Below, piece by piece: positions 6,794 to 12,483 of a DNA stretch of 12,483 nt. The notes beneath the pieces are model-generated. The model ran no database searches. It was not told where the DNA came from and worked only from the letters and a program-made list of their open reading frames with translations. The position numbers were made by a program, and so were the translations under genes. Numbering within the stretch: position 1 is the first letter of the stretch; each line of letters begins with the position of its first letter. Source of the stretch: Bacteriovoracaceae bacterium UBA4573 (GTDB taxonomy: Bacteria > Bdellovibrionota > UBA1018 > UBA923); the NCBI GenBank assembly GCA_002387735.1, contig DGKJ01000078.1:31772-44254 (forward strand). The letters are read 5' to 3'.

Positions 6794-8341
6794 ATGGGTG
6801 GGTTTCGGTACATTTTTCTAATTTTTGCGGTGACGCTCGCTACTGCGGGATGCCCCGAGACAAGTCCGCGCAAGATCGAAACCTCGTGTGATCTACTCGA
6901 CGACGCGCTGGTTTTCGCGCACACGCGCCATCTGACGCGAACCACGAACGCCGAACGTTTTACCCGGTTTGCAGGCGCCCTGAACCGACTTTATACACAG
7001 TCAGGACTCCCAATCGTGCCCTCTACTCCAAAATCACCCGACGAACTTGCTGAGATCTGCAAAACGGCGCGCATGGATTTCAGAAACAGTCGCTTCAAAA
7101 GTTTTTCGGAAGAAACTCTAGTTCTATCGATTTTGGACATCTATTTACGTTCTCTCGACCACCATTCCCGCGTAGAGGCCCGCGAGGAAGATATCGAAGT
7201 TCCCGCCATGCTCGGCCTACGCATTGACCTTCAACACATGCCTCCGCGCATCATCGAAGTGATTGCGGGGTCGGCGGCCCACCGCGCCGGCATACCCGAA
7301 AACGGATTGATACTTTCGATCAACCAGCGCGACACCACGCAATTATCGCCCAAAGATTTCGCCGCCCTCAAAGACGAACTCGCTCCTTCGAACGAGTCGC
7401 TCGAGCTCGTGATTGAAAAACAAGACGGCGTGGTGCGCACCTACAACTTGGCGATTGAGTTTTTCGTGGAGTCAGCCGTAAGTTCTAAACTTATTCCCAC
7501 GGACACGGGCGTCGTCGGCTACATTCGATTACGCCGCTTCAATAGATTCGAAGACAAACGAGCTCTCGCCGAAGCGGTAAAAAGTTACCAAGATGCTTCC
7601 AGTGTCGTATCGGCTTTGATTTTAGACCTGCGCGACAATCCGGGAGGTTCCGTAGAAGGAGCTGCCGAAGTAGCAAACCACTTCGTTTTAAATGGAGGGG
7701 TTTTTGCGCGCTTTAGTGATGCCAGCGGTCAGGTGATCCATGAAGAAGAGTTTCCCTATCGCGTGAGCCGCACCTGGGACGGTCCGTTGATTGTTCTCGT
7801 AAACTGGGCCACCCGTTCGGCAGCCGAGCTTCTTGCGGCTGCTCTACAAGACTACGGCGCGGTGGTCGTAGGCGAATCGACCTTTGGCCAGGGAACTAGC
7901 CACACCGGATTCGATCTCGGCAAAGAGTTTGGCCTCAACGGTAAGGCTCAGATCACTGACGCGTACAACCACCGGCCAAGTGGCGCAACCACTCAACTCG
8001 ACGGTGTAGAGCCTGACATCAAACTAAATTTATCTAAAAGAGATCCAGACGCCGAACTATTTCGCGAATCCCAGTACAAGTCGCCGAACGCCATTGCGCG
8101 CCCAACCTACAAGATCGAACCTCTTCGTGGCTTTGATTCCAACATTCGGACTCGCTCCAAAAAATTCCTCGATGGTCTGCGAAAGTTCCACGGAAAACTA
8201 GCGAGCAAACCTACGGGGAAATCTAAGAAAAAGAGAAAAACGAAGGCCTACAGTAACGATCTTGGCATCGACACTGCTGCGAAAATTGGCGAATATTGGT
8301 GCTCGCTTGAAAACCCGGATCGCTGCAAAGCTCCGCGATAA
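6794..8341 (+). CDS. S41 family (Prc/Ctp-like) PDZ protease with altered catalytic residues, candidate lipoprotein
   Basis: 515 residues from ATG 6794. The N-terminus is a signal sequence ending TAGC (Cys20), possibly a lipobox, though Thr at -3 is atypical. A helical region follows (about 30-125), a PDZ domain (about 138-218, with AGIPENGLILSIN), then the S41 core (about 230-415): GYIRLRRF, LILDLRDNPGG (276-285), the nucleophile region VNWATRSAAELLAAALQD, and TTQLDGVEPDI. The Ser is kept (S342), but the Lys expected in FGKG is Gln (Q366 in FGQG) and the Gln normally four residues on is His (H370). It may therefore be inactive or use other chemistry. A basic tail at 470-485 (KSKKKRKTK) is unusual. 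A longer start at GTG 6776 is possible; neither start has a clear ribosome binding site. It should act in the periplasm on protein C-termini, if active. Confidence 0.88.
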   Translation: MGGFRYIFLIFAVTLATAGCPETSPRKIETSCDLLDDALVFAHTRHLTRTTNAERFTRFAGALNRLYTQSGLPIVPSTPKSPDELAEICKTARMDFRNSRFKSFSEETLVLSILDIYLRSLDHHSRVEAREEDIEVPAMLGLRIDLQHMPPRIIEVIAGSAAHRAGIPENGLILSINQRDTTQLSPKDFAALKDELAPSNESLELVIEKQDGVVRTYNLAIEFFVESAVSSKLIPTDTGVVGYIRLRRFNRFEDKRALAEAVKSYQDASSVVSALILDLRDNPGGSVEGAAEVANHFVLNGGVFARFSDASGQVIHEEEFPYRVSRTWDGPLIVLVNWATRSAAELLAAALQDYGAVVVGESTFGQGTSHTGFDLGKEFGLNGKAQITDAYNHRPSGATTQLDGVEPDIKLNLSKRDPDAELFRESQYKSPNAIARPTYKIEPLRGFDSNIRTRSKKFLDGLRKFHGKLASKPTGKSKKKRKTKAYSNDLGIDTAAKIGEYWCSLENPDRCKAPR

Positions 8342-8357
8342 TAAGAATAATTAAAGT

Positions 8358-8759
8358 TTAGCTTTTCTTCCCCAATGCCCATGGACCGGGACCGTTGGCG
8401 TATACCCCTAACAGGCCCCCAATAATCGCAATGTTTTTTAGCAAGCTGATCATCTGAATTTGATCGATCACGTTCATTTGCGCATCAAAAGCTGATTTAT
8501 AGTGAAAAATATAGGTCGTTGGCACCAGAAACAGCACTAGCAACAGAGCTCCCGTACGGGCGCGATAGCCCGTGATCAGCGCCAGGGCAGCCGACAACTC
8601 AATTAATACGGCGGCAAACAGAAAAAACGGAGCAGCAGGCATACCCTTCTGCTGCATATAAGCCACGGTGTCGGAATATTTCGCGATTTTTGAAACACCG
8701 GACGACAAAAAAATAAGCGCTAAAAAGTTGCGACCCACTAGAGTTATCACAGCCTGCAT
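8358..8759 (-). CDS. DoxX family membrane protein
   Basis: 133 residues with about four transmembrane helices (roughly 7-21, 46-66, 69-88 and 106-124). Family marks are RNFLALIFLSSGVSKI near the N-terminus, IELSAALALITGYRARTGALLL in the middle with its conserved Glu and Tyr-Arg, TYIFHY, and KNIAIIGGLLGVYANGPGPW at the end. DoxX proteins sit in the inner membrane; some take part in redox or oxidative-stress complexes, but most have no proven role. ATG 8759 is preferred over upstream in-frame codons because AGAGG stands 7 bases before it and it places the first helix at the N-terminus. It is the last gene of the minus-strand operon, 31 bases after the helical exported protein, and converges on the protease gene with only 16 bases between. 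Confidence 0.9.
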   Translation of the reverse strand: MQAVITLVGRNFLALIFLSSGVSKIAKYSDTVAYMQQKGMPAAPFFLFAAVLIELSAALALITGYRARTGALLLVLFLVPTTYIFHYKSAFDAQMNVIDQIQMISLLKNIAIIGGLLGVYANGPGPWALGKKS

Positions 8760-8790
8760 GAACACACCTCTCTCGATGTAGATTTTCGTT

Positions 8791-9228
8791 TTAACGCAAT
8801 TTCTGTAGTAATCGGCGAGCTCGCACGTTGTTCGGATCGCAACCCACTGCTTCTTCGACAGAGGACCGCGCATCACTCCTCAACGAACTCAGCTCCACAA
8901 GATTGTATAGGTCGATCTGGGAAAGTGCTAGTCGAAGAAACGAATCCGACAAAACTTTTTCGCATCGGGTCCCTTTTGCATTTTTAAGAGCTTGCCGCAA
9001 CTCGGTCACTCGTTTGCTAAATAGCTGCTTTTTGTCGTCATCCGTGAAAATAAGATCGAGATCTTCAATTGAAAGAGGTTCGGTAGCAGAAAATTTATAG
9101 GGTGCATAAAGCTGCTCAATTTGTTTTTCAATAACCTCGATGGTTTTAAGATGAACAGCCAGAGACGCCTCACTATTACGACTAAACACACACACCAGAA
9201 CTAAAACTGCCCAACACAGCTTTCTCAT
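8791..9228 (-). CDS. Exported helical protein with a TPR-like end, function unknown
   Basis: 145 residues. A signal peptide (MRKLCWAVLVLVCVFSRNSEA, cleavage near residue 21) is followed by a mostly helical acidic protein. The last part (VEEAVGCDPNNVRARRLLQKL) has the A-x3-A-x4-DPNN-x2-A-x3-L pattern of one TPR helix pair. Two exported Cys residues, in GTRCEKV and VGCDPNN, could form a disulfide. No enzymatic motif is seen. ATG follows the TGA stop of the M15 peptidase gene after one base (TGATATG), so translation is very probably coupled; the local ribosome binding site is weak. The context suggests a partner or adaptor for the peptidase in the periplasm, which is inference only. Confidence 0.75.
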   Translation of the reverse strand: MRKLCWAVLVLVCVFSRNSEASLAVHLKTIEVIEKQIEQLYAPYKFSATEPLSIEDLDLIFTDDDKKQLFSKRVTELRQALKNAKGTRCEKVLSDSFLRLALSQIDLYNLVELSSLRSDARSSVEEAVGCDPNNVRARRLLQKLR

Positions 9229-9229
9229 A

Positions 9230-10405
9230 TCAAAAACTCACGTGCACGTGATCGACCACATCAACGTCGTCTTCACAGTGTACAAACTCCGCACCATTTT
9301 CACACCCGCAGTCTACTTTGTTTTCCGAGAACCGACTTTCGGGGCGCTTAACTTTGCTTCGAAACAATGAATTGCGGCAAGCGATTTTAGGTGCCTTACC
9401 CTCGGCAAGAGCGCGACCGGCGGTGTGAGCGTACTCGTGCCACAACTTCCCGGCTGAAACTCCAATAAGTCGCGCCAGCGAGGCGGCCTCCCTTGCCCCC
9501 CCTTGAAACGAAAGATCCAGGGCGAGCCCCATTTGATGTCTCGAAAGTTCGGATCCCCCAATGCACCGATTGCGACTAGGATTTCGATACCCGCTCGTCA
9601 CACGAAGTTCCGCTAGAATTTCGTCGGCAGTGATACTTTTTTGATGTTGTTTTGCAAGGGCCACGAATCGATCTGCCACCTGGTTAAGTACCCGATAGGT
9701 CGCTTTTTCTAAACGCTGGTTCACATCGAGGTACACTGGATAAGCGTAATCCCCGGTGCCATCGTATACGTCGCACCCCGAGTTACGGAGTCGCTCAACG
9801 CTCGAGACGAAATGATCAACCCAAGGCTGATCACCGGTGTATTCTTGAAAATCGCTTTCTCTTAACACCTGGCGAACGGTGCCTGTTTTACCTGCTAGAG
9901 CTTTTCCGTAAACCGCCTGAATCACCCGCGTATCGCCGAGTTCCACCGCCGAAGCTATGTACTCGTTTCTCAGAGCATCGATCGGGCGAAGATCAAGGTT
10001 GAAAAGCGCAGGACGAATTCCGTCGATTCGAAACTCGGGAGCAGGATGAATTCCTAGACTCCCTTCCGCAGGAATCGGAACGTAGAGCCACAGCCATTCC
10101 GTCTTACCTGGTCTAAGGGTTACTTTTTTTGAAGTCCGGTGAGAGTCCCAAAAACGAGTGCTCGCATCGAGTTCTACCTCGATGGTGTCTTTCTTTCGCC
10201 CCCTAAGGCCCATTTGAGGCAAAAGCGCTATTTTCTTATTATTTACTCGTTTTACAACTGCGGTCGAAAAACCCTTGTTCTTCTGGTCGACTCGAAAAAC
10301 AACTTCAGCAGCGGAGGCCCATGATCCCGGCCCCCCTATGGCGCAGGCCAAGGCCACCAGGAAGAAATATCTAACTGCTAGCTGGAATCGACCAGGTCCC
10401 CACAT
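9230..10405 (-). CDS. Exported M15-type zinc DD-peptidase with a long N-terminal domain
   Basis: 391 residues. A signal peptide (cleavage near SWASA at 28-32) precedes a beta-rich domain (35-145, function unknown) and a helical stretch. The peptidase core lies at about 230-391: VTSGYRNPSRNRCIGG (269-284), SRHQMGLALDL with zinc ligands H290 and D297, and at the very C-terminus VDHVHVSF, with D385 as candidate base and H388 as third zinc ligand. This matches the Peptidase_M15_3/YcbK-like branch of the LAS fold, which acts on peptide stems of peptidoglycan in the periplasm. Oddities: about 90 residues separate the two zinc motifs, and this insert holds four Cys residues and an HEYAH (HExxH) sequence at 323-327. 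The start ATG 10405 has GAGGGGG 10 bases upstream. First gene of a three-gene operon; tRNA-Leu lies 67 bases upstream on the same strand. Confidence 0.83.
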   Translation of the reverse strand: MWGPGRFQLAVRYFFLVALACAIGGPGSWASAAEVVFRVDQKNKGFSTAVVKRVNNKKIALLPQMGLRGRKKDTIEVELDASTRFWDSHRTSKKVTLRPGKTEWLWLYVPIPAEGSLGIHPAPEFRIDGIRPALFNLDLRPIDALRNEYIASAVELGDTRVIQAVYGKALAGKTGTVRQVLRESDFQEYTGDQPWVDHFVSSVERLRNSGCDVYDGTGDYAYPVYLDVNQRLEKATYRVLNQVADRFVALAKQHQKSITADEILAELRVTSGYRNPSRNRCIGGSELSRHQMGLALDLSFQGGAREAASLARLIGVSAGKLWHEYAHTAGRALAEGKAPKIACRNSLFRSKVKRPESRFSENKVDCGCENGAEFVHCEDDVDVVDHVHVSF

Positions 10406-10472
10406 TGCCCTATTTCCCCCTCAGGTAAGAGCCTTATTTCCCATCTGATTAAAGCTTTTCTTCAAACTTTTA

Positions 10473-10561
10473 TGGTGCCGAGGACGAGAATCGAACTCGT
10501 ACGTCAGTTGCCTAACCCAGGATTTTAAGTCCTGTGCGTCTACCAGTTCCGCCACCCCGGC
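10473..10561 (-). tRNA. tRNA-Leu(UAA)
   Basis: On the minus strand the acceptor GCCGGGG pairs with CCTCGGC (one G-T pair) and is followed by ACCA, so CCA is encoded. The anticodon stem CAGGA/TCCTG closes the loop CTTAAAA, giving anticodon TAA (leucine). A long variable arm around TAGGCAACTGACG is the class II hallmark. The T-arm ACGAG-TTCGATT-CTCGT is canonical. No clear terminator lies between it and the M15 gene 67 bases downstream. Confidence 0.97.
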
Positions 10562-10610
10562 CCATTGCTGATCGTGTTTGTTAAGCTTTATCAATAATTC
10601 AGCCAAACAC

Positions 10611-10639
10611 CTAATATTATTGCGTATTTTTTCAAACAA
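10611..10639 (-). promoter_or_regulatory. Candidate promoter of tRNA-Leu
   Basis: On the minus strand TTGTTT (10639-10634) and TATTAG (10616-10611) are separated by 17 bases. Both match the housekeeping consensus only partly (3 of 6 and 4 of 6). Transcription would start roughly 40 bases before the mature tRNA. The spacing is good, but the region is AT-rich, so chance matches are likely. Confidence 0.3.
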
Positions 10640-10718
10640 AAAGAAGGAACATAGCGGTCATGAACGATAAAATAAAGGAGAAAAAGACCTTGAATCATTT
10701 TTTTAGGAGGTCCCTACC

Positions 10719-11006
10719 ATGCCACACAAGCGAGGGCGTTCAACCAAACGCCGCAGTCCCAAAAAACGGCCCATGCAGGAGCTATTCCTGTCGTTCGCTA
10801 TATTGTCGATCGTAAGCCTTCCAGCCCTTGCCATTGGATTTACGACCTCAATTGATCGCACCTCAGAGGTTAATCCGCGAGTGGCTAAATTCAAAAAATC
10901 TTCCGACTGGCGAGAAAAACGAGCTTCCCGCAAACTTGCCAGCGTTGAAAAAAGCGGAAAACAAAAGAACTCTTATTACAAATCAATGATGCGTGAGAAG
11001 TGGTAA
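10719..11006 (+). CDS. Small very basic single-pass membrane protein, function unknown
   Basis: 95 residues; no family recognised. The first 17 residues contain nine Lys/Arg; one hydrophobic helix follows (about 21-41, ELFLSFAILSIVSLPALAIG); the remaining 50 residues are again strongly basic (KFKKSSDWREKRASRKL, KSGKQKN, MREKW). Both flanks are positive, so topology is not obvious; the denser N-terminal charge favours the N-terminus inside. The gene is credible because AGGAGGT, a near-perfect ribosome binding site, lies 7 bases before ATG. The 157 bases upstream hold no other gene. Its 3' end overlaps mepA tail to tail by 24 bases. A role in nucleic-acid or murein contact is only a guess. Confidence 0.7.
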   Translation: MPHKRGRSTKRRSPKKRPMQELFLSFAILSIVSLPALAIGFTTSIDRTSEVNPRVAKFKKSSDWREKRASRKLASVEKSGKQKNSYYKSMMREKW

Positions 11007-11930
11007 CACCTGCTCGCACGCCGCCGGCAACTCAGGCATCTTGAACTCCGGTGGCGTAGCCGCCCGCTCCGCGATCAATTGTTTGGCTTCGTCGGAAAAC
11101 CACCAGTTGAGTGTTTCGTCGCAACCATCCCCAGCCGGAATGGGGTCACCGACCGGTACGCATTCAGCGTTTCCGAGCGGACACTTCAAGCGCACGTGAA
11201 AATGATCTTTGTGGCCCCACCACGGGCGCACCTTTGCGAGCCAGGCGTTTTCCCGATCTGCGCGAACTCCGCTTTTGCGGGAATGAATACACAGCTCTCG
11301 TTTAATCGCTGGGTTCACAAAAATACGATCCACCGTTTCGAAATTGGCTGCGGTTTTAAGTACCATCGATTGATATTTGAGATTCCAATAAGAACTCATG
11401 CTCTCGTGGTCTTCGTTAACTAAATCCCTGGCGCGACGATTTTCCCGCTCTTCAAGCGCAAGTCGGTACTTCGAAGATTCAAACCATACGTCGACGTCGA
11501 GACCCGTTTGGTGGCTAGAATGCGCCGTCGGTGCCCCGCGATCGCCCATTGGACCACCACGAGGTTGCGCAAGATCACCGATCAATAAATATTTTTTGGT
11601 TTTCCGATACACCTTCTCCGATAGAGCCGTGACGTAAGCCACGAGCGAGGGGTGCGCGAAAAAACGATTTCGCGACGGCCGCATCACTTCGAATTTCGGA
11701 AGATTTGAACCTTGTGCGTTTTCGCCTTCAAGCGTTGGCATTTCTATTAAACTCTCGGCCCCAACCAAACAACCCGCATTCACGGTTCCATAAACCTGGG
11801 CTTTTTGTTTCAGTGGTTCCCGCACCGTGCGCCAAGGATTAGGTTTGTGGGCACACGCCGTAAACAAAAAACCAACACCGATCGCGGTGCAAATCGAAGT
11901 CGTAAATCTCGAGAGTGTCTTATTTGGCAT
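10983..11930 (-). CDS. mepA: Penicillin-insensitive murein endopeptidase MepA
   Basis: 315 residues. Cleaves the D-Ala-meso-diaminopimelate cross-link of peptidoglycan in the periplasm; LAS-type zinc enzyme, family M74. All residues of the E. coli enzyme's metal site appear: H137 and H140 in AHSSHQTGLDVDVWF, D147, and H240, H243 and H245 in GHKDHFHVRL. The six Cys expected to form three disulfides are present (C54, C214, C250, C257, C270, C305). Other family blocks include EVMRPSRNRFFAHP, YLLIGDLAQPRGG and RIFVNPAIKRELC. The N-terminus is a signal sequence; LFTAC at 22-26 could be a lipobox (Phe at -3 is unusual), otherwise cleavage follows soon after. It is somewhat longer than E. coli MepA, partly through residues 27-50 and the 150-180 region. 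No Shine-Dalgarno is seen before ATG 11930. The 3' end overlaps the small basic protein gene. Confidence 0.95.
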   Translation of the reverse strand: MPNKTLSRFTTSICTAIGVGFLFTACAHKPNPWRTVREPLKQKAQVYGTVNAGCLVGAESLIEMPTLEGENAQGSNLPKFEVMRPSRNRFFAHPSLVAYVTALSEKVYRKTKKYLLIGDLAQPRGGPMGDRGAPTAHSSHQTGLDVDVWFESSKYRLALEERENRRARDLVNEDHESMSSYWNLKYQSMVLKTAANFETVDRIFVNPAIKRELCIHSRKSGVRADRENAWLAKVRPWWGHKDHFHVRLKCPLGNAECVPVGDPIPAGDGCDETLNWWFSDEAKQLIAERAATPPEFKMPELPAACEQVLPLLTHH

Positions 11931-11953
11931 GCCGTTATTTTTTCACAAATGCA

Positions 11954-11968
11954 GGGTCACTTCGACCC
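11954..11968. repeat. Short hairpin in the mepA leader
   Basis: GGGTC and GACCC separated by five bases. It lies 24-38 bases before the mepA ATG. On the mepA strand it follows a run of six T residues rather than preceding one, so it is not a normal terminator of either flanking gene. It may fold in the mepA 5' leader. Confidence 0.3.
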
Positions 11969-12017
11969 CAAAAAAGCAAAATGTAACTGAGTGATTCAAT
12001 CTGACACAAATCTCATC

Positions 12018-12060
12018 TTGTTTAAAAACAACGTGTTACACCAGAACATCTGACTATAAA
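12018..12060 (+). promoter_or_regulatory. Cluster of three palindromes followed by a -10-like box
   Basis: Three perfect short inverted repeats lie almost end to end: TTGTTT-AA-AAACAA (12018-12031), GTGT-T-ACAC (12033-12041) and CAGA-ACA-TCTG (12042-12052). TATAAA follows at 12055-12060, a 5 of 6 match to a -10 box, about 80 bases before ATG 12140; no good -35 is spaced correctly. This suggests an activator or repressor site controlling the right-edge gene, perhaps mepA too. Single short palindromes are common by chance in AT-rich DNA. Confidence 0.35.
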
Positions 12061-12104
12061 GATCTGGAACGATTCGTGCGATAGGCAAAAACTGCATTTT
12101 AAAA

Positions 12105-12124
12105 ACCCGTTCTTACCCGTTCTT
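12105..12124. repeat. Tandem 10-base direct repeat in a 5' leader
   Basis: ACCCGTTCTT occurs twice without a gap, ending six bases before the AAGGAG ribosome binding site of the right-edge gene. The repeat is exact. It could be a replication slip or a small regulatory element in the leader. Confidence 0.6.
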
Positions 12125-12139
12125 GTGAAGGAGAAACGA

Positions 12140-12483
12140 ATGAACCCACACCATCATTGCACGCCGGGCGCCCACCGCGTCCGGTTTTTTGGTATCTATT
12201 TGCTCGCGATGTTTTCTGTCGGAATCGCGATGACTATTTCGAACGCACGTGCGGAACACGACGTAGTTTATGAAACGGAATATGTCGAACCGTCGTATGA
12301 CGACTACTACGACTACAACGGCAGTGACTTTTCTTATGACGATTTTCTGCGCGGCATGGGAACTTGGGCGGTCGTCGGCGGCCTTCGGGTTTGGTTTCCT
12401 TACGACACTCCGATGGGCTGGGCTCCATTTCAGCGCGGTTATTTTTATCACCATGAATCCTATGGTTCGGTATGGTACTCGCT
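12140..12483 (+). CDS. Exported Tyr/Trp/Gly-rich protein, cut by the window edge
   Basis: 114 complete codons are visible with no stop; the 3' part lies outside. AAGGAG stands 6 bases before ATG. A signal peptide with hydrophobic core about 16-32 (FFGIYLLAMFSVGIAMT) ends near NARA (35-38). The mature start is acidic and Tyr-rich (EYVEPSYDDYYDYNGSDF, about 46-63). From about 68 the spacing of Gly, Trp and aromatic residues (GTWAVVGGLRVWFPY, MGWAPFQRGYFYHH, YGSVWYS) resembles the repeated W/Y-G-W blocks of DUF6600-like envelope proteins, but the visible part is too short to be sure. Likely periplasmic or outer-membrane. Its upstream region is shared with mepA, which runs the other way. Confidence 0.7.
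   Translation, partial: MNPHHHCTPGAHRVRFFGIYLLAMFSVGIAMTISNARAEHDVVYETEYVEPSYDDYYDYNGSDFSYDDFLRGMGTWAVVGGLRVWFPYDTPMGWAPFQRGYFYHHESYGSVWYS

Noticed and set aside
8760..8876. N-terminal extension of the DoxX gene to 8876
   Set aside because: It would overlap the preceding gene's 3' end, lacks a ribosome binding site, and adds a charged non-family stretch; ATG 8759 has AGAGG at good spacing.
9313..9561. Alternative minus-strand frame of 82 codons within the M15 peptidase gene
   Set aside because: Different frame of a gene with clear catalytic motifs; no support of its own.
10421..10639. Minus-strand reading frame of 72 codons
   Set aside because: It covers the whole tRNA-Leu gene; the translation is of tRNA sequence.
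10660..10815. Plus-strand 51-codon frame starting ATG 10660 with AAGGAA upstream
   Set aside because: Overlaps the better-supported basic protein gene out of frame, its product looks random, and its ribosome binding site is poorer than AGGAGGT at 10719.
12113..12454. Minus-strand reading frame of 113 codons at the right edge
   Set aside because: Antisense to a plus-strand frame with a good ribosome binding site and signal peptide; the antisense product has low-complexity basic and valine runs.
1..12483. CRISPR array, insertion sequence, integrase, attachment site or toxin-antitoxin pair
   Set aside because: No regularly spaced repeats, transposase motifs or tRNA-end duplications were seen; the two tRNA genes appear intact without adjacent integrase genes.

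Overview
The window looks like chromosomal DNA of a Gram-negative bacterium. Several exported proteins, two candidate lipoproteins, a predicted outer-membrane-type protein and a MepA-type murein endopeptidase all point to an outer membrane and a periplasm. Secreted murein peptidases, a stand-alone receiver and compact gene packing would fit a Bdellovibrionota/Oligoflexia or other deltaproteobacterial-like genome. That placement is an inference, because no marker in the window settles the taxon.

Layout, left to right. Bases 1-77 hold tRNA-Gly(GCC) on the minus strand. Bases 197-2677 hold a plus-strand pair: a threonyl-tRNA synthetase without the N-terminal TGS domain, and a phospholipid-N-methyltransferase-like SAM enzyme. 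A TfoX-N-like gene converges on them and overlaps by 9 bases. Bases 3196-5895 hold a tightly coupled minus-strand signalling operon: a secreted single Cache-domain protein, a membrane histidine kinase with its own helical periplasmic domain and a PAS domain, and a receiver-only response regulator. This cassette is visibly AT-richer than its neighbours. A 203-base divergent intergenic region with an inverted repeat separates it from a plus-strand pair: an exported beta-rich protein and an S41 (Prc/Ctp-like) protease whose usual general-base Lys is Gln.

Converging on the protease is a minus-strand operon (10405 down to 8358): an M15-type DD-peptidase, a small exported helical protein and a DoxX-family membrane protein. 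tRNA-Leu(UAA) lies just upstream on the same strand. Next come a short, very basic single-pass membrane protein with an excellent ribosome binding site (plus strand) and a complete MepA homologue (minus strand), overlapping tail to tail by 24 bases. The right edge cuts a plus-strand gene for an exported Tyr/Trp/Gly-rich protein, preceded by a cluster of short palindromes and a tandem 10-base repeat.

Themes. Much of the window concerns the cell envelope: two zinc peptidases of the LAS fold (M15 and MepA), a PDZ protease, exported proteins and a lipid methyltransferase. The best candidate for a less-described system is the Cache / kinase / receiver trio, in which the ligand-binding domain appears to be a separate secreted protein rather than part of the kinase.
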